A stretch of DNA of 33,323 bases from an uncultured Magnetospirillum sp. Lineage in GTDB: Bacteria > Pseudomonadota > Alphaproteobacteria > Rhodospirillales > Magnetospirillaceae. The DNA is taken from assembly GCF_903853455.1 (NCBI RefSeq), contig NZ_CAINTR010000115.1:1-33323 (forward strand), written 5' to 3'. The notes under the pieces are model-generated. The model worked only from the letters and a program-made list of their open reading frames with translations. It had not been told where the DNA came from and searched no databases. A program made the translations under genes and the position numbers. Positions 7,403 through 15,233 of the stretch are shown one piece after another (the stretch's first letter is position 1; each line of letters begins with the position of its first letter).

Positions 7403-9559
7403 TTAGAACGTCACGGTCACCCCCGCGTTGAAGGATCGGCCGGGCGCCGGCAGCGGGCCGACCTGGCCGTTGATGGCGCTGCTTTTCCAGTCGGCGTAAT
7501 CGACGCCGCCCAGCGGGTGGTAGTACCGTTTGTCGAACAGGTTATCGATGCCGAGGTTGAGGCGAAGATTCTCCCACTCATAGCCGGAGCGCAGGTTGAC
7601 CAGGGCATAGCCGGGGGTTTTGGGTTCGTTGCGCACGGTGTCGGTCTGGGTCTTGGCCCCGACCAGGGCCAGTTCGACGGCGCTGGTCCAGCCGCCCAGC
7701 TTGTGCTCGACGGTGGCTTTGGCGTTGACCGGCATCATGTGGTAGAGGCTGCGGCCGGTGTTGACCGTCTCGCCATGGACCCAGCCGAGCACGCCGGACA
7801 GCCGCACATCGCCATAGGTCGGGTCGGCATAGAGGCCGGTGCCGCCGGAAAAATCGACGCCGTACATCATGGCGTCGTGGTTGGCCACCTTCAGCAGCGG
7901 GAAGACGCTGCCGTTGGACGCGGCGAAGTCGCCGGCCTTTCTGACGCCGATATAATCGACGATGTAGCTGTAATAGGGCGTGAGCCTGGCGGTCCAGTCC
8001 TTGCCGGCCGGATCGTGCAGCGCCGTCGAGACGCTGACCGTATGGGCCACTTCCGGCCTCAGGTCGGGGTCGCCCACATAGCGGTTGGCGTCGCCGACCC
8101 AGTTGTTCATGCTGCTGTCCATGGACTGGATGGCCCAGGAATAGCGCTCGTACAGGTTGGGCGAGCGGGTCTTGCGGGCGTATCCCAGTTCCTGGGTGCT
8201 GGTTGGCGACGGCTCGTGGCGAAGCTGCGCCGTCATGTCGAAATTATAGTCGGTGCGCGAGCGGTCGCGGGCGTTGAAGGCGGCGGCGGTCCTGGCGTCG
8301 GTGGCGTTCATGCCGCCGCTGCCGTAGGCATTGACCATGCCGGTGTCCATCATCACGGTGTCGTTGCGGGCGCCGAGCAGGGTGGTCCATTGCGGCGTCC
8401 ACCTGTTCTCCCATTCCACGAAGGTGCCGACGCGGTCGCGCTGGCCGTCGTGGATATTGGTGAAGGCGTTGGGACTCATCATGCCGCTGCCCACCGACGG
8501 CCACCAATCCTCCAGCCGCTGGGCGTGGAACTCGTTGCCGATACGCAGGGTATGGGTGGTGGCGAACGGAATCTCGGCCTTGATCACATAGCCGAGATCG
8601 GTGCCCTTGGTGTTCATGGGCATGTTGCCCAACCGTTCCGACTGGAGGATGTTCATCTCGTGCTGGACGAACTGCCAGAACGCCTTGGCCTCCAGCCGGC
8701 CCCAGCCGAAATCGCCCTCGTAGCGGCTGTTGAGGAAGCGGCCGCGATTACCGGTCAGGTCCATGCGCTGATTGGCGAAGCCTTCATAGGGGATGAACTG
8801 TTGGCCGCCCTGGAGGGCGACGAACTGTCCTTCGTGCTGGGCGGCCAGGGTGGCGGCGTGGTTGCGGGAGTCGTACAAGGTGGACCGAACCGCGCTGTGG
8901 TCGCCACCGGCATAATAGTCGCGTCCCTTCACCCACGACCCGGCATAGCCCAGGCTGTAGGTGTCGGTGGCGGCGGTCAGCGCCGCCGCGCCGCCGATGC
9001 CGTCATTGACGCTGCGGTAGAAGGTGGACAGGCTGCCCTCGGTGTGGAACGCCTCGCCAGGGCCGGCGAAAACCGGCGGGACCGATTTGACCGCGATGGT
9101 GCCGCCGATGCTGTCGCCGCCAACGCTGACCGGGGTGATGTTGCTCCACACCTCCAGGGTTCCCACCCGCGACGGGTCCATATAGGACAGGCTCGGATTC
9201 ATGTGGTTGGGGCAGGCCGAGGTCAGTTCCATGCCATCGACGGAGGTCTTGACCCGGTCGTCGCCGAGGCCGTGGATGTCGGGCAGGGCGGATACGCCGC
9301 CGCCGGCGATCAGATTCAGGCCGGGCACGTCGCGCAGCAAGGTGGCGGTGTCCGAGGTTCCGGGGGCCTTGCTGTAGAGCCGCGGCCCGAGGATCAAGGC
9401 GTCGGCCGGTGGCGACGCCATGTCGCCTCCCGCTTCCACCTGCACCGGCGGCAAGGGGGTGGCGGTCTGGGCCGCCGCGTTCGGAGATGCCAGCGACAGG
9501 GCGGACAGGATGGTCATGCCCGACAACAGGGCATGGGGGGACGCTGATATTTTCAACAT
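7403..9559 (-). CDS. TonB-dependent outer-membrane receptor, OprC/NosA-like (copper)
   Basis: Encodes 718 residues: a signal peptide (about 1-30, ending NAAA), a plug domain (about 50-165, with LLRDVPGLNL, VDGMEL and GGDSIGGTIAV) and a 22-strand-type barrel ending in GVTVTF with a terminal Phe. The plug contains CPNHM (Cys116, Met120), a CxxxM motif, and the barrel contains HEM (His300, Met302), an HxM motif. Published work on Pseudomonas OprC describes copper bound by exactly this CxxxM plus HxM pair, in similar positions. Copper import or binding at the outer membrane is therefore the best call. The match is by motif, not by alignment. It sits between a small Cys/His-rich exported protein and a TonB gene, which supports a metal role. 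Copper is needed for terminal oxidases and nitrous oxide reductase. A siderophore receptor is the fallback call. Confidence 0.88.
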   Translation of the reverse strand: MLKISASPHALLSGMTILSALSLASPNAAAQTATPLPPVQVEAGGDMASPPADALILGPRLYSKAPGTSDTATLLRDVPGLNLIAGGGVSALPDIHGLGDDRVKTSVDGMELTSACPNHMNPSLSYMDPSRVGTLEVWSNITPVSVGGDSIGGTIAVKSVPPVFAGPGEAFHTEGSLSTFYRSVNDGIGGAAALTAATDTYSLGYAGSWVKGRDYYAGGDHSAVRSTLYDSRNHAATLAAQHEGQFVALQGGQQFIPYEGFANQRMDLTGNRGRFLNSRYEGDFGWGRLEAKAFWQFVQHEMNILQSERLGNMPMNTKGTDLGYVIKAEIPFATTHTLRIGNEFHAQRLEDWWPSVGSGMMSPNAFTNIHDGQRDRVGTFVEWENRWTPQWTTLLGARNDTVMMDTGMVNAYGSGGMNATDARTAAAFNARDRSRTDYNFDMTAQLRHEPSPTSTQELGYARKTRSPNLYERYSWAIQSMDSSMNNWVGDANRYVGDPDLRPEVAHTVSVSTALHDPAGKDWTARLTPYYSYIVDYIGVRKAGDFAASNGSVFPLLKVANHDAMMYGVDFSGGTGLYADPTYGDVRLSGVLGWVHGETVNTGRSLYHMMPVNAKATVEHKLGGWTSAVELALVGAKTQTDTVRNEPKTPGYALVNLRSGYEWENLRLNLGIDNLFDKRYYHPLGGVDYADWKSSAINGQVGPLPAPGRSFNAGVTVTF

Positions 9560-9574
9560 GATGATTTCCCATGT

Positions 9575-9596
9575 CCCCAGGCGGCGAAGCCTGGGG
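9575..9596 (-). promoter_or_regulatory. Hairpin just upstream of the receptor start codon
   Basis: A perfect 8-bp stem (CCCCAGGC with GCCTGGGG) closes a six-base loop. It lies 16-37 bases before the receptor ATG, with no T-run after it. In the mRNA it would sit just upstream of the ribosome-binding region (GGGAAA). It could stabilise the receptor message after processing or modulate its translation. Function is inference. Confidence 0.45.
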
Positions 9597-9659
9597 CGGA
9601 GTCCAAGACGCGGCCGCGCCGCCGGTCAAGGCGGGGCAGCCGGTGAAAGGGCGTCGGAC

Positions 9660-10037
9660 TCAGGCGCTGGGAGGCGCTCGGGCGTTGTTGTGGCGGGAGG
9701 CGGCGTTGGGCGGCGTCGTGTCGGCGGAGGGCGCGAACACCACATCCGTGGCCGGCCCCACCGGTCCGACAAGTGCGAGCGATGGCGGGGCGAGGGGATG
9801 ACCTTGGGCGGCGTGGCAGGCGACGCAGCAATTGTGAGCCGTCCGAGGCTCGGCGCCGCCGTCGTCCTGCTTGTCCGCGCCGGGGGAGTGGCAGATTTCC
9901 CCGGCGAGGCCCAGCGGGGCCTGGAGCGACGGCGAACCGGTCCGCAGGTCGCCGACGGCGCCGAGACACAGGGCAAGCGACAGCAACCACGCAGCCGCGC
10001 CTGTCCAGATCCTACGCTTCAGGCCCTTCGCCAGCAC
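9660..10037 (-). CDS. Small exported Cys/His-rich protein, DUF2946-like
   Basis: Encodes 125 residues from a GTG at 10037. The N-terminus is a signal peptide or anchor (about 11-30, WTGAAAWLLSLALCLGA) after a basic KRR. The mature part has possible metal ligands: Cys49-His50 in EICH, then HNCCVACH (His68, Cys70, Cys71, Cys74, His75) and His80. This spacing recalls DUF2946 proteins, small exported proteins often found beside TonB-dependent copper receptors. CVACH also fits the CxxCH haem pattern, but nothing else looks like a cytochrome. The gene ends 100 bp before the receptor start on the same strand. Two other minus-strand frames overlap here; this one is preferred for its signal sequence and Cys pattern. 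The start lacks a clear Shine-Dalgarno site. Confidence 0.68.
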   Translation of the reverse strand: MLAKGLKRRIWTGAAAWLLSLALCLGAVGDLRTGSPSLQAPLGLAGEICHSPGADKQDDGGAEPRTAHNCCVACHAAQGHPLAPPSLALVGPVGPATDVVFAPSADTTPPNAASRHNNARAPPSA

Positions 10038-10224
10038 CGCGACACGCCCATGGTTGAAATGATCCGTCTATCACCGGCCAGACTACCCGGTCGTGACTTT
10101 CGTCAATATATATCCAAGGGTATGGGATGTGGCGGCCGGGGCGAAAAGCCGGAAAAACGAGGCAGCGGCAGGGATGGGGGGATGCGTCAAGTCTGTAAAA
10201 GCATAAAAGGGCCGGCATGTTTGC
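10038..10224. other. Intergenic region between divergent copper unit and tRNA-Asp
   Basis: About 190 bp without a credible gene. It should hold the promoter of the minus-strand DUF2946-like, receptor and TonB genes. An AT-rich patch (AATATATAT near 10105) stands out from the GC-rich surroundings. I could not identify a clear -35/-10 pair or a copper-type operator by eye. Confidence 0.4.
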
Positions 10225-10253
10225 TTGACAGGTCCTGGGGCCTAGATTACACC
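10225..10253 (+). promoter_or_regulatory. Likely promoter of tRNA-Asp
   Basis: A perfect TTGACA at 10225-10230 is followed after 17 bp by TACACC at 10248-10253. The tRNA begins 27 bp downstream of the -10 box. The -35 is strong and the -10 is poor, so the -10 placement could be off by one base (TTACAC). Confidence 0.5.
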
Positions 10254-10279
10254 ACCCCTACCCACGCGGGTGGCTGCGG

Positions 10280-10356
10280 GGGGGTGTAGCTCAGTTGGTC
10301 AGAGCGCCGGCCTGTCACGCCGGAGGTCGCGGGTTCGAGCCCCGTCACTCCCGCCA
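10280..10356 (+). tRNA. tRNA-Asp(GUC)
   Basis: A 77-nt cloverleaf. The acceptor stem is GGGGGTG with CACTCCC (one G-U pair), the anticodon stem CCGGC with GCCGG, and the loop CTGTCAC holds anticodon GTC. The T arm is GCGGG-TTCGAGC-CCCGT. The discriminator is G, as expected for tRNA-Asp, and CCA is encoded at 10354-10356. It lies 241 bp before nuoA on the same strand. Confidence 0.97.
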
Positions 10357-10597
10357 TGCCTCCGATCCCGGTTGTCCCCTCAAGGGGGGGGCGAAGCCGA
10401 CCGGGGGGCGCCGTTGTCGTATGGTTTGTTGCAGGAGGGGGCTCCCAATCGACGTCGAGTGATTCGTCGCATTTCCTGTCATCCCGCTCGGGCGAACTCC
10501 CGCTTGTTTTGTGCCGAGCCCGGCCGATGGGGACTCTACGACGACACGGACGCTGGGATATCCTTCGGTCGGAACACCTCTTGGTAGGGCAGGGACG
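10357..10597 (+). other. Leader region of the nuo operon
   Basis: These 241 bp between tRNA-Asp and nuoA contain no credible gene. The first 50 bp are rich in C and G runs (CCCCTCAAGGGG at 10376-10387 can form a short hairpin), perhaps the end of the tRNA transcript. The nuo promoter is expected here, but I see no convincing -35/-10 pair. GGGCAGGGA just before 10598 is the nuoA ribosome-binding site. Confidence 0.45.
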
Positions 10598-10963
10598 ATG
10601 GAAGCTTGGCTGCTCGAATATTTGCCGATCCTGATTTTCCTCGGCATCGCGATCGTGATTTCGGCGATCTGCGTCGGGGCGTCATGGCTCGTGGCGCACC
10701 AGAAGCCCGACACCGAAAAGGCTTCGCCCTATGAATGCGGCTTCGACGCCTTCGGCGACGCCCGTTCCAAGTTCGAGGTGCGGTTCTACCTCGTCGCCAT
10801 CCTGTTCATCATCTTCGACCTTGAAGTCGCCTTCCTGTTCCCCTGGGCGGTGACGCTGGGCAAGATCGGCATATTCGGCTTCTGGTCGATGATGGTCTTC
10901 CTGGGCGTGCTGACCATCGGCTTCATCTATGAATGGCGAAAGGGAGCCTTGGAATGGGAATGA
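10598..10963 (+). CDS. nuoA: NADH-quinone oxidoreductase subunit A
   Basis: Encodes 121 residues, a membrane subunit of complex I at the junction of the quinone site and the membrane arm. Three membrane helices are visible: about 9-32, 62-84 and 94-112. Between the first two is the conserved loop [21 protein letters not shown] with Cys47. The second helix keeps the acidic [12 protein letters not shown]. The ATG at 10598 has an AGGGA-type ribosome-binding site 5-10 bp upstream. An ATG at 10511 in the same frame adds 29 residues of no family match and is rejected. First gene of the fourteen-gene nuo operon. Its stop lies inside the start of nuoB. Confidence 0.97.
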   Translation: MEAWLLEYLPILIFLGIAIVISAICVGASWLVAHQKPDTEKASPYECGFDAFGDARSKFEVRFYLVAILFIIFDLEVAFLFPWAVTLGKIGIFGFWSMMVFLGVLTIGFIYEWRKGALEWE

Positions 10964-11520
10964 CCCCGTCCTCCGGCGGCATCATGTCGCACGACCACGC
11001 GGCGCCGTTGCCGCCCGGTCCGGCGCAGGACGCGCTGTTGCGTGCCGTCACCACCGAGATTTCCGACAAGGGCTTCGTCGTGGCCAGCCTCGACGCGGTG
11101 GTCAACTGGGCTCGTACCGGCTCCATGTGGCCGGTGACCTTCGGTCTGGCCTGTTGCGCCGTGGAAATGATGCATGCCGGCTGTTCGCGCTATGACATGG
11201 ACCGCTTCGGCGTGGTCTTCCGTCCCAGCCCGCGCCAGTCCGACCTGATGATCGTCGCCGGCACGCTGACCAACAAGATGGCTCCGGCGCTGCGCCGCGT
11301 CTACGACCAGATGGCCGAGCCGCGCTGGGTGATCTCCATGGGCTCGTGCGCCAATGGCGGCGGCTATTATCACTATTCCTATTCGGTGGTGCGCGGTTGC
11401 GACCGCATCGTGCCGGTGGACATCTATGTGCCGGGTTGCCCGCCCAGCGCCGAGGCGCTGATGTACGGCATCTTGCAGCTACAGAAGAAGATCCGCCGCA
11501 CCGGCTCCATTCTCCGATAG
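10954..11520 (+). CDS. nuoB: NADH-quinone oxidoreductase subunit B (cluster N2)
   Basis: Encodes 188 residues. It holds the last iron-sulfur cluster, N2, which passes electrons to quinone. Ligands are the tandem Cys67-Cys68 in LACCAVEMM, Cys132 in GSCANGG and Cys162 in PGCPPS. All four are present. I chose the ATG at 10954 because AGGGAG at 10941-10946 lies seven bases upstream. ATGs at 10933 and 10960 share the frame and are possible. Whichever is used, the start overlaps the nuoA stop (10961-10963), so the two are translationally coupled. Confidence 0.96.
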   Translation: MGMTPSSGGIMSHDHAAPLPPGPAQDALLRAVTTEISDKGFVVASLDAVVNWARTGSMWPVTFGLACCAVEMMHAGCSRYDMDRFGVVFRPSPRQSDLMIVAGTLTNKMAPALRRVYDQMAEPRWVISMGSCANGGGYYHYSYSVVRGCDRIVPVDIYVPGCPPSAEALMYGILQLQKKIRRTGSILR

Positions 11521-11545
11521 CGCCTGAACGAGGGATGGCCCAAAG

Positions 11546-12148
11546 ATGACGCAAGCGCTGAAGGACCTGGGTGAGTACATCACCTCAGCCCTGCCCCAGG
11601 ATGTGCTCCGGACCGAGGTCAATCGCTGCGGCGAGCTGACCCTGGAGGTTCGCCCCGCCTCGATCGTGAAGGTGGTCACCTTCCTGCGTGACGACACCGG
11701 CTGTCTGTTCAAGCAGTTGGTGGATCTGTGCGGTGTGGACTGGCCGGGGCGCGAGCAGCGCTTCGACGTGGTCTACCACCTGCTGTCCATGAAGCATAAC
11801 CAGCGTGTCCGGGTGAAGGTCGCCACCGACGAGGAGACTCCGGTCGCCTCGGTGACGGCCGTGTTCTCCGCGGCCGGCTGGTTCGAGCGCGAAGTGTGGG
11901 ACATGTACGGAGTGACGTTCTCCGGCCATCCCGATCTGCGCCGCATCCTCACCGATTACGGTTTCGAGGGACATCCGCTGCGCAAGGATTTCCCGCTGAC
12001 CGGCTATGTGGAGATGCGCTACGACGACGAGGCTAAGCGGGTGGTCTACGAGCCCGTGAAGCTTACCCAGGATTTCCGCAGCTTCGATTTCCTGTCGCCT
12101 TGGGAAGGTCCGCTGCCCGGTGACGAGAAGGCCGAGGGGAACAGCTGA
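11546..12148 (+). CDS. nuoC: NADH-quinone oxidoreductase subunit C
   Basis: Encodes 200 residues, the separate (not NuoCD-fused) form found in alphaproteobacteria. It is a hydrophilic subunit packed against NuoD in the connecting arm and has no cofactor. The family signature is at about residues 113-153: [20 protein letters not shown], then RRILTDYGF and [13 protein letters not shown] short gap of 25 bp follows nuoB. A nearer ATG at 11535 stops after a few codons, so 11546 is the start. Confidence 0.97.
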   Translation: MTQALKDLGEYITSALPQDVLRTEVNRCGELTLEVRPASIVKVVTFLRDDTGCLFKQLVDLCGVDWPGREQRFDVVYHLLSMKHNQRVRVKVATDEETPVASVTAVFSAAGWFEREVWDMYGVTFSGHPDLRRILTDYGFEGHPLRKDFPLTGYVEMRYDDEAKRVVYEPVKLTQDFRSFDFLSPWEGPLPGDEKAEGNS

Positions 12149-12149
12149 C

Positions 12150-13328
12150 ATGGCCGAATCCCAGATTCAGAACTACACCATCAACTTCGGTCCGCAGCAT
12201 CCGGCGGCGCACGGCGTGCTGCGCCTGATCCTGGAGATGTCGGGCGAGGTCGTCGACCGCGCCGATCCCCATATCGGCCTGCTGCATCGCGGCACCGAGA
12301 AGCTGATTGAGTACAAGACCTACGTCCAGGCGGTGCCTTATTTCGACCGGCTCGACTATGTCGGCACCATGAACCAGGAGCATGCCTTCGTCATGGCGAC
12401 GGAGAAGCTGCTGGGCATCGACATTCCGATCCGGGCCAAGTACATCCGCACCCTCTACGACGAGATCGGGCGCATTCTCAACCACCTGCTGAACGTCTGC
12501 GCCTTCATCTTCGACGTGGGCGGCATGACCCCGCTGCTCTACGGCTTCGAAGAGCGCGAGAAGCTGATGGAGTTCTACGAGCGCGCCTGCGGCGCCCGCC
12601 TCCACGCCAACTACTACCGTCCGGGCGGGGTTTCCGCCGATCTGCCGGCCGGCCTGCTGGAAGACATCGCCGCCTGGTGCGAGACCTTCCCGGCGGTGCT
12701 GGACGACATCGAGACCATCGCCACCGGCAACCGCATCTTCAAGCAGCGCGTGGTCGATATCGGCATCGTGACGGCGGAGCAGGCGCTGGACTGGGGCTTC
12801 ACCGGTCCCAATCTGCGCGCCTCGGGCATCGCCTGGGATCTGCGCAAGGCCCAGCCCTACGACGTCTACGACGAGATGGACTTCGATATTCCGGTGGGCA
12901 AGCACGGCGACGGCTACGACCGTTACCTGGTCCGCGTGATGGAGATGCGCGAATCCGTCAAGATCATGAAGCAGTGCATCGCCAAGATGCCGGGCGGACC
13001 GGTCAAGGTGGAAGACAGCAAGATCACGCCGCCGCCGCGCGCCGAGATGAAGCGCTCCATGGAATCGCTGATCCATCACTTCAAGCTGTTCACTGAGGGC
13101 TTCCACGTCCCGGCCGGCGAGGTCTACGCCGCCATCGAGGCCCCCAAGGGCGAGTTCGCGGTCTATCTGATCTCCGACGGCACCGGCAAGCCCTATCGCT
13201 GCAAGATCCGGCCGCCGGGATACCTCAACCTCCAGGCCCTCGAGATGATGTCCAAGGGGCACATGCTGGCGGACGTGGTGTCCAATATTGGTTCCATCGA
13301 CATCGTTTTCGGCGAGATCGACCGATGA
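12150..13328 (+). CDS. nuoD: NADH-quinone oxidoreductase subunit D
   Basis: Encodes 392 residues, the 49-kDa-type subunit that forms the quinone pocket with NuoB. The N-terminal [13 protein letters not shown] carries the conserved His17 and His21 of the pocket loop. The family motifs [30 protein letters not shown] and the final DIVFGEIDR are all present. The Cys pairs of the related [NiFe]-hydrogenases are absent, as expected for complex I. The start is the ATG at 12150, one base after the nuoC stop, with GAGGGGA 9-15 bp upstream. The stop overlaps the nuoE start (ATGA). Confidence 0.97.
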   Translation: MAESQIQNYTINFGPQHPAAHGVLRLILEMSGEVVDRADPHIGLLHRGTEKLIEYKTYVQAVPYFDRLDYVGTMNQEHAFVMATEKLLGIDIPIRAKYIRTLYDEIGRILNHLLNVCAFIFDVGGMTPLLYGFEEREKLMEFYERACGARLHANYYRPGGVSADLPAGLLEDIAAWCETFPAVLDDIETIATGNRIFKQRVVDIGIVTAEQALDWGFTGPNLRASGIAWDLRKAQPYDVYDEMDFDIPVGKHGDGYDRYLVRVMEMRESVKIMKQCIAKMPGGPVKVEDSKITPPPRAEMKRSMESLIHHFKLFTEGFHVPAGEVYAAIEAPKGEFAVYLISDGTGKPYRCKIRPPGYLNLQALEMMSKGHMLADVVSNIGSIDIVFGEIDR

Positions 13329-13933
13329 GTGACATGACGCACGAACCCGCAAGCTTCGCCTTCACGGCCGAATACCAGGCCAAGGCCGACGCCTTCATCG
13401 CCAAGTATCCCGCCGGGCGCCAGCAGAGCGCGGTGATGCCGCTGCTCGACCTGGCCCAGCGCCAGGACGGCTGGGTCAGCCGCGCCGCCATGGAAGTCAT
13501 CGCCGGGCTGCTGGACATGGCCCCCATCCGGGTGGAGGAGGTCGCGACCTTCTACACCATGTACAACCGCAAGCCGGTGGGTAAGTTCCACGTCCAGGTC
13601 TGCACCAACCTGCCCTGCATGCTGCGCGGCTCCGACGACGTGGTCGCGGCGGCCAAGGCGGCGCTGGGGGTCGAGTTCGGCGACATGACCACGGACGGGC
13701 TGTTCACCCTGTCCGAGGTGGAATGCCTGGGCGCCTGCGTCAACGCTCCCATGATGCAGATCAACGACGATTACTACGAGGATCTGGACGCCGACAGCAC
13801 CAAGGCGGTGCTGGAGGCCTTCAAGCGCGGCGAGACCCCCAAGCCGGGTCCCCAGAACGGCCGCCAGTTCTCGTGCCCGGCCGGCGGCCCCACCAGCCTC
13901 ACCGAGCTCACCTTCCAGACGGAGAAGGCCTGA
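13325..13933 (+). CDS. nuoE: NADH-quinone oxidoreductase subunit E (cluster N1a)
   Basis: Encodes 202 residues. It is the 24-kDa-type thioredoxin-fold subunit of the NADH-oxidising module. The four [2Fe-2S] ligands are Cys93 and Cys98 in VCTNLPCML and Cys134 and Cys138 in [10 protein letters not shown]. The N-terminal half has the usual helical FxxxxYP and VATFYTMYN elements. A C-terminal tail of about 30 residues ([18 protein letters not shown]) extends beyond the E. coli form and is typical of alphaproteobacterial and mitochondrial-like homologues. The start overlaps the nuoD stop by four bases and the stop overlaps the nuoF start by one. Confidence 0.97.
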   Translation: MSDMTHEPASFAFTAEYQAKADAFIAKYPAGRQQSAVMPLLDLAQRQDGWVSRAAMEVIAGLLDMAPIRVEEVATFYTMYNRKPVGKFHVQVCTNLPCMLRGSDDVVAAAKAALGVEFGDMTTDGLFTLSEVECLGACVNAPMMQINDDYYEDLDADSTKAVLEAFKRGETPKPGPQNGRQFSCPAGGPTSLTELTFQTEKA

Positions 13934-15216
13934 TGCTGCGCGACCAGGATAGGATCTTCACCAACCTCTATGGTCTCCATGACTGGCGGCTGGCCGGCGC
14001 GCGCGCTCGCGGCGACTGGAACGGCACCAAGGAGATTCTGGCCAAGGGCCGCGACTGGATCATCGACGAGATGAAGAATTCCGGTCTGCGCGGCCGTGGC
14101 GGCGCCGGCTTCCCCACCGGGGTGAAGTGGTCGTTCATGCCCAAGACCGAAGGCGTGCGCCCGCACTATCTGGTGATCAACGCCGACGAAGGCGAGCCCG
14201 GCACCTGCAAGGATCGCGAGATGATGCGGTTCGATCCGCATAAGCTGATCGAGGGCGCCCTGATCGCCAGCTTCGCCATCGGCGCGCATGTCGCCTACAT
14301 CTATATTCGCGGCGAGTTCGTGCGGGAAGCCGAGCATCTCAACATCGCCATCGACGAGGCGCGCGCCGCCGGCCTGCTGGGCAAGAACGCCTGCGGCTCG
14401 GGCTGGGATTGCGAGGTTTACGTCCATCGCGGCGCCGGCGCCTATATCTGCGGCGAGGAATCGGCGCTGATCGAAAGCCTCGAAGGCAAGAAGGGCCAGC
14501 CCCGCCTGAAGCCGCCGTTCCCGGCCGGCGTCGGCCTCTACGGCTGTCCCACCACCGTCAACAACGTGGAATCCATCGCGGTGGCGCCGACCATCCTGCG
14601 TCGCGGCGCCGCGTGGTTCGCCGGGTTGGGCAAGCCCAACAACACCGGTACCAAGGTGTTCTGCATCTCCGGCCATGTGAACAAGCCGTGCAATGTCGAA
14701 GAGGAAATGGGCATTCCGCTCAAGGACCTCATCGAGAAGCATGCCGGCGGCGTGCGCGGCGGCTGGGACAATCTGCTGGCGATCATTCCCGGCGGCTCCT
14801 CGGTCCCCATGCTGAACAAGCAGCAGTGCGAGGAGGTCACCATGGACTTCGACGCGCTGCGCGCCCTGCGGTCCGGTCTGGGCACGGCGGCGGTGATCGT
14901 CATGGACAAGTCCACCGACCTGGTGCGCGGCATCGCGCGGCTGTCCAAGTTCTACTGGCACGAAAGCTGCGGCCAGTGCACGCCCTGCCGCGAAGGCACC
15001 GGCTGGATGGCCCGCATGATGGCCCGCATGACCACCGGCGACGCCGAACTGTCCGAGATCGACCTGCTGGAGGAAATCTCCCGGCAGATCGAAGGCCATA
15101 CCATCTGCGCCCTGGGCGACGCGGCCGCCTGGCCGGTTCAGGGTCTGATCCGCACTTTCCGCCCCGAGCTTGAGCGCCGCATCAAAGAGCGCCAAGCCAA
15201 AACCCGCGCGGCCTGA
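13933..15216 (+). CDS. nuoF: NADH-quinone oxidoreductase subunit F (NADH, FMN, cluster N3)
   Basis: Encodes 427 residues. It is the 51-kDa-type subunit where NADH is oxidised. The glycine-rich NADH/FMN loop is [10 protein letters not shown] at 54-63. A second conserved stretch is [14 protein letters not shown] at 83-96. Cluster N3 ligands are Cys346, Cys349 and Cys352 in [12 protein letters not shown], with Cys392 in HTICALGD. The ATG at 13933 shares its A with the nuoE stop (TGATG). A much earlier in-frame ATG at 13723 would add 70 residues from the wrong frame of nuoE and is rejected. Confidence 0.97.
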   Translation: MLRDQDRIFTNLYGLHDWRLAGARARGDWNGTKEILAKGRDWIIDEMKNSGLRGRGGAGFPTGVKWSFMPKTEGVRPHYLVINADEGEPGTCKDREMMRFDPHKLIEGALIASFAIGAHVAYIYIRGEFVREAEHLNIAIDEARAAGLLGKNACGSGWDCEVYVHRGAGAYICGEESALIESLEGKKGQPRLKPPFPAGVGLYGCPTTVNNVESIAVAPTILRRGAAWFAGLGKPNNTGTKVFCISGHVNKPCNVEEEMGIPLKDLIEKHAGGVRGGWDNLLAIIPGGSSVPMLNKQQCEEVTMDFDALRALRSGLGTAAVIVMDKSTDLVRGIARLSKFYWHESCGQCTPCREGTGWMARMMARMTTGDAELSEIDLLEEISRQIEGHTICALGDAAAWPVQGLIRTFRPELERRIKERQAKTRAA

Positions 15217-15233
15217 GAAGAGAGAAGACGGCA

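Noticed and set aside
7136-9547. 803-codon plus-strand open frame
   Set aside because: Antisense to the tonB and receptor genes, whose frames carry clear family motifs. It reflects codon-position GC bias.
10357-10400. Rho-independent terminator after tRNA-Asp
   Set aside because: Only a four-base-pair hairpin with G-runs and no T-run. Too weak to call.
13723-15216. NuoF beginning 70 codons earlier
   Set aside because: The extension is an out-of-frame reading of nuoE. The ATG at 13933 gives the family N-terminus.
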